Positions 54,804 to 62,415 of a stretch of DNA of 64,000 nt are shown piece after piece. Made by a program: the position numbers and the translations under genes. The stretch's first letter is position 1; each line of letters opens with the position of its first letter. Location: the NCBI RefSeq assembly GCF_004217545.1, contig NZ_SHKY01000001.1, forward strand, positions 1,302,001-1,366,000, written 5' to 3'. This DNA comes from Krasilnikovia cinnamomea. Its GTDB lineage: Bacteria; Actinomycetota; Actinomycetes; Mycobacteriales; Micromonosporaceae. Under the pieces are notes generated by a model, which saw only the letters and a program-made list of their open reading frames with translations, was not told where the DNA came from and ran no database searches.

Positions 54804-55907
54804 GTGGACGAGCCGAGACTTTTCGGCGACGCGCTTCGCCGGATTCGCACCGAGCGCGGATTGGGCGTGCGCGAGTTCGCCAAACTGGTCAACCATTCCA
54901 AGAGCGTCGTGTCCGAATGGGAGAACGGGCGGAAGGTGCCCGACGAGGTGACCGCCCGACGCCTCGACGAACGCCTGGGCACTGCGGGCATGCTCGCCGC
55001 CGCAGCCCGGACGCCAGGAGCGAACGGGCATGCCGACCGCCTGGCCCACGTCGCCGCGGCGCCACGCACGGTGGACGCCGCCACCGTGCACGCCCTGGCG
55101 GGAGTCCTGGCCAACATGCGCCGCCTGGAGGACACCATCGGGGCGGACCGGCTGGTAATCGTCAGCGCCGAGCCGCTGCGGCTTGTGCAGACCCTGGCCG
55201 ATGAGGCGCGCGGACCGGTCCGGCGCCGCGTCGTCGATCTCGCCGGGCAGTGGGCACAGTTCGCCGGCTGGCTGCGCGCGGCAACCGCCCGCCCCCAGGC
55301 CGCTCGCGACTGGTACGCACGAACCCTGGAGCACGCGACGGAGGCGCAGGATCCAGACCTGATCGCCACGGCGCTGTCCATGCGAGGGAACCTGGCGTGG
55401 ATCGCTCGCCACCCCGATCAGGTGATCAGTCTGTCGGAAGCGGCGGCAGAGCAGGCGCGGGCACCCGGCATCCGGGCCATGGCCGAGCAGCAGCGGGCAC
55501 GGGGGCACGCCCTGCTCGGCGATACAGGCGACGTCGATCGACTGCTCGACCTGGCCGAGGAACACCTGGGCGCCGCAACCGAACAGCCCGACGGCGAACC
55601 ACCCTGGACGTACTTCTACTCGCCCGGATACCTGCGGATGCAGCGCGGGCTCGCGTACCGCCTCCTCGGCCGCAACGGCGACGCCATCGAGCAGCTCCGC
55701 GAAGGTCTGGCTGATGCCGGGCCGGAGCTGATCAATGCGGAGTTCGTCGCCAAGTACAAGATCCACCTGGCGCAGGCCCATCTTGCCGTCGGCGATACCG
55801 ACGTGGCGCGACGGTACCTCGATGAGGTTCGCGCGCTGGCGGCCACGACCGGCTCCGAACAGCTTGCCCGCGACGTGGATCGGATGGAGCAGGCCCTGGA
55901 GGGCTGA
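54804..55907 (+). CDS. XRE-family HTH regulator with TPR-like repeats
   Basis: 367 residues from GTG 54804. An XRE HTH fills about 8-62 (LRRIRTERGLGVREFAKLVN, KSVVSEWENGRKVPD). The remainder is TPR-like helical repeats, such as RDWYARTLEHATEAQDPDL and GLAYRLLGRNGDAIEQLREG. These proteins are common in Micromonosporaceae. Three small overlapping genes follow. Confidence 0.9.
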   Translation: MDEPRLFGDALRRIRTERGLGVREFAKLVNHSKSVVSEWENGRKVPDEVTARRLDERLGTAGMLAAAARTPGANGHADRLAHVAAAPRTVDAATVHALAGVLANMRRLEDTIGADRLVIVSAEPLRLVQTLADEARGPVRRRVVDLAGQWAQFAGWLRAATARPQAARDWYARTLEHATEAQDPDLIATALSMRGNLAWIARHPDQVISLSEAAAEQARAPGIRAMAEQQRARGHALLGDTGDVDRLLDLAEEHLGAATEQPDGEPPWTYFYSPGYLRMQRGLAYRLLGRNGDAIEQLREGLADAGPELINAEFVAKYKIHLAQAHLAVGDTDVARRYLDEVRALAATTGSEQLARDVDRMEQALEG

Positions 55908-55908
55908 C

Positions 55909-56001
55909 ATGTCCGCGCCTGCGTCCGCGGACACGGACAGGACGACGTCGCACTCACTGACTCGCCGGCTGTGGGCGACGCTGCGTCAATGCGATGGGTG
56001 A
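55909..56001 (+). CDS. 30-residue peptide, probable small gene
   Basis: ATG 55909 is one base after the XRE stop and has GGAGG 6 nt upstream. It begins MSAPASADTDRTTSHSLTRR. Its TGA overlaps GTG 55998 of the next small gene. It may be a coupling leader as much as a functional peptide. Confidence 0.45.
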   Translation: MSAPASADTDRTTSHSLTRRLWATLRQCDG

Positions 56002-56174
56002 CGCGATGGACACGCAGGACCGCACAGGCGCGATGGCGGGACGCGGCGCAACGATGCCAGGAGATGGAGCGCCGGGCCGCGTTCGCGCGTATCACCGAGC
56101 TGGCGGCCGGCTTGCACGATGAGGCGCGATGCGGGCGGGACCGGCCCGGTTCAGGACCGGTGGAAGCCCGATGA
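55998..56174 (+). CDS. Small helical protein of unknown function
   Basis: 58 residues from GTG 55998, overlapping TGA of the previous small gene and coupled by ATGA to the next. Key stretch: QARWRDAAQRCQEMERRAA and FARITELAAGLHDEAR. It resembles small helical proteins next to similar regulators in Micromonosporaceae. Function unknown. Confidence 0.6.
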   Translation: MTRWTRRTAQARWRDAAQRCQEMERRAAFARITELAAGLHDEARCGRDRPGSGPVEAR

Positions 56175-56413
56175 CTGCACAATGCGAGCACCAGCCGATG
56201 CGGCCGTCGTGGGACTGCGCGGCGTGCGGACAGCCCTGGCCATGCGACCCGGCCCGCGAGTACCTGGCCGCCGATACCGAAGGCGGAACCAGGCTTGCCA
56301 TGCTGATGTGGACCTATCTTGAGGCCTACTGTGCTGACCACCGCGACGGGCCGCTCGATGAGGCCTTTGCACGCTTCATTGCCTGGACGCGGCAGAAGGC
56401 TCTCCCGACCTGA
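56171..56413 (+). CDS. Small Cys-containing protein of Micromonosporaceae type
   Basis: 80 residues. It contains CEHQPMRPSWDCAACGQPWP with three or four Cys that could bind zinc, then CDPAREYLAADTEGGTRLAM and MWTYLEAYCADHRDG. Homologues are sometimes labelled flavin reductase, with no visible support here. It ends the four-gene XRE-led operon. Confidence 0.7.
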   Translation: MTAQCEHQPMRPSWDCAACGQPWPCDPAREYLAADTEGGTRLAMLMWTYLEAYCADHRDGPLDEAFARFIAWTRQKALPT

Positions 56414-56979
56414 GGGTTACCCCTTCAGCAGCAATCGAGGCTGCGACGCAATACGTCATCGGGCAAATCTTCCCGCCGCGTCTGGAATGGGGAGAGCCGG
56501 CTGCGTAGCAACCGCGCGCAGCAGGAGTGCCCTCGCGGTCCGCTGGAGCACTGCCAATGAGTTGGGTTCGGCTCCAGGCAACTGTGACCATCGTTGCTAC
56601 CTGCCCGAGGGGGCAGGGAGCCTGGCCGTCGTGTCGCCATCCGAAATGGACACTTGCCCTGCCCCCCGCACCTGAACCTCCTGGGCACCATGAGTGCCCC
56701 GGAAACAGAACACGCTCAGCAGTATCCCGCGCCCCACGAACCTCCGGCCGCAAGCCCGATGAGGGGCGCCCGCGATGCATCGGGTGAGTGCCGCCAAACG
56801 GTGGTTGCGGCACTGCCCGGCTTGACATCCTGAACGTAGTCGGCTTCACCCCACGCCTTCAGGAACGGGAGCGTCGTGTCAGCGAGAATGGTCAGTCGAA
56901 TCGCTGCCGCCGATGCGACGCTGACCAGGGCACGAGCGACTCCACCGTGATCGGCGGCACAGAACGAGGAGGATAAGCC
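56414..56979. other. 566-bp intergenic region with decayed gene start
   Basis: No intact gene is seen. Open frames on both strands lack ribosome sites and usual codon bias. The 3' part (56823-56950) is a relic of the 58805 gene start. The AraC gene promoter should lie near the right end. Confidence 0.45.
56823..56950 (+). pseudogene. Decayed 5' copy of the secreted-protein gene at 58805
   Basis: The promoter-proximal piece TGACATCCTGAACGTAGTCG matches 58746 onward (19/21 over the aligned stretch). At similar spacing, GTG 56876 opens a frame beginning SARMVSRIAAADA, like SAKMVRGIAAAA of the intact gene, then ends after 24 codons. Signal peptide and body are lost. Confidence 0.6.
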
Positions 56980-57945
56980 GTGTGCCCGGCCCTCACCGAC
57001 ACAGTGCCAGTGCGCCGTTTTGAGCTGGCCACCGACGACCCGGAGAAGGCCGTCGAGATCGTACGCAGCACCTACGCCGACACCCGGATGCGGATCTCCG
57101 GGGACGAGGCCGGGTTCTTCTACCGGCAACGAACCGTTTCCGTCGGACCGCTGGCCATGGACGAGATGACCAGCCCGATGGGTGTCACTTTCGAGTGCCC
57201 GCCCTTGACCGAAATCTATTTCGCAGCGGCGCACCGCGCCCGGTGCAGGATCCACTCCGCCAGTCACGAGGTCGACGTGTTCGATGGTCACACGCTGGTC
57301 CACCCGGTGGACGAGACCTTCACGTCGGCCACCCGCGACCTCGACATCTGGCTCCTGCGGCTGCCCGTCGCGCTGGCGGCGGCCCGGGCCGGCCTGGATC
57401 CGCAGCGATTCCGGTTCACCTCATTGACTCCGAACTCACCCGCGCTGGGCCGCTACTTCCGCGCCACCATGCAGCACATCCACTCGATGTTGCGGGAGCC
57501 GGACACCGCCCTCGCGGAGCCACTGGTACTGGCCGGAGCGATCGACATGATCGCCGGTACGGCGCTGGCGACGTTCCCGTACACCATCGACCCGGCCGAC
57601 GAACCCCCCGGGCGGGCCGGGCCCGCCGCGGTGCGGCGGGCGGCGGCCTTCATCGAGGCCAACGCCGCCCGCCCGCTGAGCCTGGCCGACATCGCCACCG
57701 CGGCCGGGATCGGCGTTCGAGCCCTGCAGGCCGCGTTCAGCCGTCACCTCGACACGACGCCGAGGCTCCACCTGCGCCGCGTCCGGCTCGCTCACGCCCA
57801 TCGCGATCTGGAGACCGCCGACCCCGGCCGTGGTGACGAGGTGTCCGCCATCGCCCGACGCTGGGGTTTCGGCCACCTCGGACGGTTCGCCTCGTACTAC
57901 CGCTCCGAGTACGGCCATTCACCCCGATACACGCTGAACAACTGA
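56980..57945 (+). CDS. AraC-family transcriptional regulator
   Basis: 321 residues from GTG 56980, with GAGGAGGA upstream. The N-terminal ~200 residues are a cupin-like sensor (FYRQRTVSVGPLAMDEM, HEVDVFDGHTLVHPVDE). The two HTHs follow: RPLSLADIATAAGIGVRALQ and DEVSAIARRWGFGHLGRFAS, with YRSEYGHSP at the end. It sits between the relic and the two secreted paralogues, so it may control them. Confidence 0.92.
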   Translation: MCPALTDTVPVRRFELATDDPEKAVEIVRSTYADTRMRISGDEAGFFYRQRTVSVGPLAMDEMTSPMGVTFECPPLTEIYFAAAHRARCRIHSASHEVDVFDGHTLVHPVDETFTSATRDLDIWLLRLPVALAAARAGLDPQRFRFTSLTPNSPALGRYFRATMQHIHSMLREPDTALAEPLVLAGAIDMIAGTALATFPYTIDPADEPPGRAGPAAVRRAAAFIEANAARPLSLADIATAAGIGVRALQAAFSRHLDTTPRLHLRRVRLAHAHRDLETADPGRGDEVSAIARRWGFGHLGRFASYYRSEYGHSPRYTLNN

Positions 57946-57960
57946 CTATGCACGGAAGGG

Positions 57961-58500
57961 TCAGGCGAAGGTGACGACTCCGGTTCCGGTCTGACTGGTA
58001 ACGCCGGTAGTCAGGCATGCCAGGGCGTCGAACGAGTTCTGGCTGGTGACCTCGACGAAACTGTCGCCGGTGAAGCGGCCGGCGGTGACGGTGCCGCTAC
58101 GGGTGTAGATCGTCTGTCCGCCCGTGTCGACGCCGGTCGTCGTGTATTCGATGGTGCTGGTGCTGCTGTCGTCCCAGACCAGGGTCTTGGTCGCCGACTG
58201 CGGCGGCGGCAGGCTGGCGCAGCTGCGCGTCTCGGTCGTCTGGCCGGAGAAGCCGCTGCTGGTGACCGGTGCACCGGTGGTCGAGGTGCAGCCGCTGTAG
58301 CTGACGCTGAACGTGACTGTCTGGCTGGTCGGGGTGAACGTCACGCCCGGGCTGAACGTCACGGTCTTGCTGACCGTGCAGACGAGGTCACCGGCGGCCG
58401 CGGCGGCGGGCGCGGCGGCGAGGGCGACGAACGCCACCGACGCGACCGCGGCGACGGCGGTGGCCAGCAGCCGTGGGTATCGCGAATAGTTGGTGCGCAT
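57961..58500 (-). CDS. Secreted 179-residue beta-rich protein, paralogue A
   Basis: A signal peptide (LLATAVAAVASVAFVALAA, cut near residue 35) precedes LVCTVSKTVTFSPGVTFTPT, a Cys pair and the C-terminal LACLTTGVTSQTG. It aligns throughout with the 58805 protein and has the same length. GGAGG lies before ATG 58500. It is probably an extracellular Ig- or lipocalin-like beta protein of unknown role. Confidence 0.82.
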   Translation of the reverse strand: MRTNYSRYPRLLATAVAAVASVAFVALAAAPAAAAAGDLVCTVSKTVTFSPGVTFTPTSQTVTFSVSYSGCTSTTGAPVTSSGFSGQTTETRSCASLPPPQSATKTLVWDDSSTSTIEYTTTGVDTGGQTIYTRSGTVTAGRFTGDSFVEVTSQNSFDALACLTTGVTSQTGTGVVTFA

Positions 58501-58804
58501 GGTGTTCCCTCCTCTGTCACGAGGACCCCTGCCCTGAACGCGTCTCCGTGGGCGCGGCCGGGGAACTGTGTCGCCGGATGCCCAACCGTTCACGCTATCC
58601 GAGGCTGGAAAGACCGGTCAGGCGTTAGCCGAAAGGCGCAGCGTTCTGTCCACCATTACGACCCGCCCGGCAACCTTCCACCGACGGTCCTAAAAGGATG
58701 GTCCACCGGAAAATCGTGTGTTCAGGGCTCACCGCACGCCCCGACTGACATTCTGAACGTTGTCGGACCCAGCACCGGAACACGTTCAGGGAGGAAGAGC
58801 TGTC
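58501..58804. promoter_or_regulatory. Divergent promoter region between secreted paralogues
   Basis: 304 bp with no gene. It holds CTGAACGT (58753) and its complement ACGTTCAG (58792), 8-bp arms flanking about 31 bp, and TCCT-AA-AAGGA near 58688. These are likely operator or leader elements of the 58805 gene. Confidence 0.45.
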
Positions 58805-59344
58805 ATGTCCGCGAAAATGGTCCGAGGGATCGCCGCCGCCGCGGTGGCGCTGGTCTCCTGGATAGCGATCACCATGGTCACCGCGTCGCCGGCGTCGGCG
58901 GTGCAGCAGGACGTCACCTGCGTGGGCACCGCCACGGAGACGTTCACGCCGGGGCTGACCTACACCCCGCAGACCATCACCTACACGACCAACCTCATCT
59001 ACAGCCCCTGCACCTCCAGTGACGCGACGCTGACCTCGGCCGTGAGCGGCTCCACGTCCACCGTCCCGAACTCGTCGTGCAACATGCTGCCGTTCGCCGG
59101 GTCGGGTTCCTTCGTCCTCACCTGGAACAACGGCAATACCAGTACGTTCACCTTCAACGCCGTGTCGACCATCGTCGCGGGCCAGGTGGTTCTCACCCGC
59201 ACCGGGACGATCACCGCCGGGCAGTTCCAGGGCGACACCGCGATCCGGGTCGTCACCTACCCGACGGTCAACCCGCTCGACTGCCTGACCACGGGGGTCA
59301 CCTCGCAGTTCGGGGCTGTCACGCTCAGCATCACCGCACCGTGA
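58805..59344 (+). CDS. Secreted 179-residue beta-rich protein, paralogue B
   Basis: Signal peptide: GIAAAAVALVSWIAITMVTA, cut after SPASA (residue 32). The mature part has DVTCVGTATETFTPGLTYTP, SPCTSS, and LDCLTTGVTSQFG, mirroring paralogue A. The four Cys are conserved between the two. GGAGGAAGAG lies before ATG 58805. Function unknown. Confidence 0.82.
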   Translation: MSAKMVRGIAAAAVALVSWIAITMVTASPASAVQQDVTCVGTATETFTPGLTYTPQTITYTTNLIYSPCTSSDATLTSAVSGSTSTVPNSSCNMLPFAGSGSFVLTWNNGNTSTFTFNAVSTIVAGQVVLTRTGTITAGQFQGDTAIRVVTYPTVNPLDCLTTGVTSQFGAVTLSITAP

Positions 59345-59352
59345 CGCACCCC

Positions 59353-59375
59353 GCCCGGCGGCGGACGCGCCGGGC
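59353..59375. terminator. Bidirectional terminator hairpin
   Basis: GCCCGGCG, 7-nt loop, CGCCGGGC between convergent 58805 and 59388 genes. Confidence 0.55.
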
Positions 59376-59387
59376 ACGCATGGCGAC

Positions 59388-60647
59388 TCAGGTGACCCGG
59401 CCGGCGGCCTCGGCGACCGGGTTGCCTGGTCGGCGACGGGCGGCCGCGGTAGCGACGACCCGGACACCGCTGCGGATCGCGCCGGACAGGGCCCACAGCA
59501 TCGGCACGACCGAGATCGCGAGGGCGGCGAGGCCCTGCCACGCGGCGAGCGTGGTCAGTCCGTCCGCCCGGATCGGGGCTACACACAGCTCGATCAGGTG
59601 CGGCAGGCTGGGCAGCACGAACCACACCAGGTAGCCCAGGGCGACCGCGATGCCCGGCACGTACAGCCACAGGTAGCGGCGCGCCCACCGGATCTCGCCG
59701 GGATCGGCGTCGGCGAGCTGCCGGAGGTCGGCCCGGGTGGCGCGGCGCAGGTAGCGGCGCAGCAGCGCACCCTTGGTTGCCCACAGCGTCTTCGCGCCGG
59801 TCGCGTTCACCGACAGGGCATACACATCCGTCCGCATGAACACCATGATCTGCGCGATCAGCGCGGTGAACTGCAGCAGCACGAGCGCGCGCAGCAGACG
59901 TACGGTGACCGGGCCGAGCTGGTCCGCGAGGGTGGCCTGCAGCAGCAGCGCGATCGTCATGATGACGGCGTCCCACACCATCCCGGCCGCCAGCGGGCCG
60001 TAGCGGGCGCGCCGGGGCAGGCTCCACAGCCGGGTCAGGTCGGCCTGGAAGGTCAGGAAATACAGCCGGCGGCTCACGGACAGCTTGCTGCGCATTCCGT
60101 ACGCGGCGGCGGCGAGCACGTGCGCGCCTTCGTGGGCGGCGACGGCGGCCATGCCGAGCAGGCTGACCGCCAGAATGTTGAGCAGCTGGGTGTGGAACGG
60201 GAATCCGTCGCGATAGGACGGTCGCAGCTCCGGCACCGAGATCAGTAGCACCGGGCCCGCGAGGGCGAGCACGGCGTACAGAATCCAGGCGGCCCGGCCG
60301 AACAGCAGCCGGCCGACGCGCCGGGCGACCGGGCCCGCGAGGCGGTTCTGGTCCTGCTCCCGCGCGAACAGACCCTCGTCGGCCAGGACGCTCAGGAAGT
60401 CGGCGACGTCGACCGGTTCGCCCGCGAGGTCGGCGGCGCGGCGTTCACACTCGGCCATGTCCACGCCCTGCTGCAACCACCGGATGATCTCCGCGCCCAG
60501 CTCGGGCACCTCGACGTACTCGGCGGTGTGTGGGCTGCCCACGACGAAGCCGTCGCCATCGGGCACCAGGGTGAGCGTCGCGATCTGCGCCAGCGTGGGC
60601 AACGGCGCGGCCGAGTTGGTGGGGGCCTCGGTGGTGTCGACGCTCAT
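59388..60647 (-). CDS. M50-type membrane metallopeptidase with PqqD-like N-terminus
   Basis: 419 residues. Residues about 20-95 resemble a PqqD/RRE winged helix (VPELGAEIIRWLQQG, VADFLSVLADEGLF). A membrane core follows, with zinc motif HEGAH at 172-176 in helix AAVAAHEGAHVLAAAAYG, and about eight helices. Such M50 proteins pair with RiPP enzymes and may cleave or export the peptide. ATG 60647 overlaps the stop of the E1-like gene and follows GGAGGAGG. Confidence 0.83.
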   Translation of the reverse strand: MSVDTTEAPTNSAAPLPTLAQIATLTLVPDGDGFVVGSPHTAEYVEVPELGAEIIRWLQQGVDMAECERRAADLAGEPVDVADFLSVLADEGLFAREQDQNRLAGPVARRVGRLLFGRAAWILYAVLALAGPVLLISVPELRPSYRDGFPFHTQLLNILAVSLLGMAAVAAHEGAHVLAAAAYGMRSKLSVSRRLYFLTFQADLTRLWSLPRRARYGPLAAGMVWDAVIMTIALLLQATLADQLGPVTVRLLRALVLLQFTALIAQIMVFMRTDVYALSVNATGAKTLWATKGALLRRYLRRATRADLRQLADADPGEIRWARRYLWLYVPGIAVALGYLVWFVLPSLPHLIELCVAPIRADGLTTLAAWQGLAALAISVVPMLWALSGAIRSGVRVVATAAARRRPGNPVAEAAGRVT

Positions 60648-61747
60648 CGAGCCTCCTCCGCCCCCGCGCACAGCGGGCAGCGCGGGTTGCGCGCCCACTC
60701 GGCGCGGGTGGTGCGCATCCCGTCGGCCAGTTCGACGGTGTGGTAGACCGCTGCGGCGACCGGCGGATCGGTACGGGTCAGGTAGCGCCCGGCCTCCAGC
60801 GTCACGTAGCCCGCCAGCAGTTGCGCGATCGGCCCGGTGGCCCGGTTCACCCGCCCGGCCGGCAGCACCACGGACCGGTCAAGCAGCTCGGGAATGCCTC
60901 CGCTCTCGTCCTCGCGGTCGAGTTCCAGGCACAGCCGGCATGCGCTGACCCCGGGCTCGACGGACCAGTAGAACATCGTCGAGTACTGCAGGCCCGCCGC
61001 GATGTACGGCACGCCCAGCGCGAAGCATGCCTCGTTGACGAGCAGGTGCACGTCGTTCGGGGAGTCGATGGCGCAGATGACCAGCGACGCCCCGGCACCG
61101 AGGCGGCGCAGGTCGGCGACGTCCGTGATGCGTTCGTCGACCGCCTCGACGACCGTGGTGCCCGGGGAGTACCGGGCGACCCAGTCGCGCGCGGCCTCCA
61201 CCTTGCGGCGGCCGATGTCGTCGCGCCCGTACGCGAATTGCCGGGCCAGGTTCTTCTCCTCGACGACGTCGAAGTCGACCAGGCGGACCCGGCCCACGCC
61301 GAGGCCGACCAGGGCCTGCAGGACGCCGCTGCCCATGCCGCCCGCGCCGAGCAGCAGCACGTCGGCGGCGGCCATGTCGCGGTGGTAGTCGACGGCGCTG
61401 CGGTCGAGGCCCGCGAACAGGTCGTAGAAGCGCAGGTTGCTTTCGTGGCGGCGGCGGGTGGCCGGGTCGAGTCCGGCGTCGGCGTCCGCGCGCAGCAGCA
61501 CGCCGACCTCGTCGAGGGCTTCGACGGCGCCGGCCATCTCCGCCTCGGTGACCTCGAAGCCGTGGCCGCGCATGGCGTCGGGCAGTTCGGCGACGGTGTG
61601 CTCGCCGCGCGAGAGCACCTGCAGCAGCGCGGTGACGCTGCCGTCGGCGTCGTCGAGGTAGGTCGCCTCCAGCGCACGCCCTACGAGGATCACCTCGGAG
61701 GGCCGCCGTACGACCGAGATGGGCTTGAGTCGGGGCCGGACCGGCAT
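60644..61747 (-). CDS. E1/ThiF-like peptide-modifying enzyme with RRE-like N-terminus
   Basis: 367 residues from ATG 61747, with AGGAG about 8 nt upstream. The N-terminal ~85 residues look like a peptide-recognition winged helix (HTVAELPDAMRGHGFEVTE). The ThiF domain has the nucleotide motif GAGGMG (134-139), Asp158/Asp160, Arg169, Lys182, and zinc Cys pairs CRLC (270-273) and CPLC (357-360). It should adenylate a C-terminal carboxylate or activate a peptide backbone, as MccB or TOMM enzymes do. Neither a TOMM YcaO partner nor a dehydrogenase is seen. Confidence 0.85.
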   Translation of the reverse strand: MPVRPRLKPISVVRRPSEVILVGRALEATYLDDADGSVTALLQVLSRGEHTVAELPDAMRGHGFEVTEAEMAGAVEALDEVGVLLRADADAGLDPATRRRHESNLRFYDLFAGLDRSAVDYHRDMAAADVLLLGAGGMGSGVLQALVGLGVGRVRLVDFDVVEEKNLARQFAYGRDDIGRRKVEAARDWVARYSPGTTVVEAVDERITDVADLRRLGAGASLVICAIDSPNDVHLLVNEACFALGVPYIAAGLQYSTMFYWSVEPGVSACRLCLELDREDESGGIPELLDRSVVLPAGRVNRATGPIAQLLAGYVTLEAGRYLTRTDPPVAAAVYHTVELADGMRTTRAEWARNPRCPLCAGAEEAR

Positions 61748-61795
61748 TCGCCATGCTCCTGTTCGCAACAGTTCGGGCTGGACGGGACATAAAGG

Positions 61796-61823
61796 GGCCG
61801 GCCCGGCGATTGCCGGGCCGGCC
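61796..61823 (-). terminator. Perfect hairpin between precursor and enzyme genes
   Basis: GGCCGGCCCGGC, loop GATT, GCCGGGCCGGCC: 12-bp perfect stem. Located 14 nt after the precursor stop on the minus strand, it likely limits read-through so that peptide exceeds enzyme. Confidence 0.65.
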
Positions 61824-61836
61824 AAACCTTCAACGC

Positions 61837-61920
61837 TTACGCGGCACCCTGCGGCGGGTCCGGGTCCAGGTGCGGACGGGTGGCCTCGATGCGCTCAACC
61901 TTCTTCACCTTGATCTTCAC
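61837..61920 (-). CDS. Putative RiPP precursor peptide (27 residues)
   Basis: GTG 61920 has GAGGGG 6 nt upstream. The N-terminal part KIKVKKVERIEATR would be the leader; the rest, HLDPDPPQGAA, ends in two Ala and is Pro/Asp-rich, with no Cys and no Ser or Thr. This excludes lanthionine and thiazole chemistry. It heads an operon with E1-like and M50 genes. Role in modification is inferred from position. Confidence 0.62.
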   Translation of the reverse strand: MKIKVKKVERIEATRPHLDPDPPQGAA

Positions 61921-62176
61921 GCGATTCCCCTCGTGTTCTTCCGGATCCGGCGGGCGGTGTGCCCGACCGACACATCGAAGGTAGGCGGACGGCGGGGGGC
62001 GCCTCATTCGCCGATGCGACACATACCAGTCAGGGATTGGACAAGACGGATGTATCTGATCTATGGCTTATACCCGTTTCGTTACTATCGTCACCTTGGC
62101 GGGGTGGTCCGTACCGTTTGCGCGGCGACTCTTATCGCCGTCGCCCGGCCGATGCTGGTAGCGGGGACGACGGAGG
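61921..62176. other. Intergenic region upstream of the RiPP-like operon
   Basis: About 256 bp with lower GC (62030-62110 is AT-rich, including TATGGCTTATACC and GTTACTATC). It probably contains the promoter of the peptide operon. No gene is seen. Confidence 0.4.
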
Positions 62177-62359
62177 GTGATGCGGATCCTTGCCGTGGAC
62201 TTCTACCGGGCACCGGCCGCCCGGGCCATGCCCGGTTCCGGGCTGGGACTGGCGATCGTCGCCCAGACCGCCGCCCAGCACGGCGGCACGGTCACCACGG
62301 AACCGCACGAGCCGCACGGCACCGTCGGCACCATCCGCCTGCCCCGCTCCCAGGGATAG
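62177..62359 (+). pseudogene. Remnant of a histidine kinase ATPase domain
   Basis: 60 codons carrying FYRAPAARAMPGSGLGLAIV and HGGTVTTEP, the last third of a HATPase_c domain. The N-terminal sensor and phosphorylation parts are missing. The first seven codons do not match a kinase. Probably debris from a rearrangement next to the RiPP-like operon. Confidence 0.7.
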
Positions 62360-62415
62360 TCAGCCGTTTACGTCGTTGGCACCCAAAGCTGTAGGCGGGG
62401 ATCGATACTCCAGGG

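Noticed and set aside
56319..56849. Genes in the 56.4-56.9 kb gap
   Set aside because: Several open frames on both strands exist, but codon use is unlike neighbours and no ribosome site was found.
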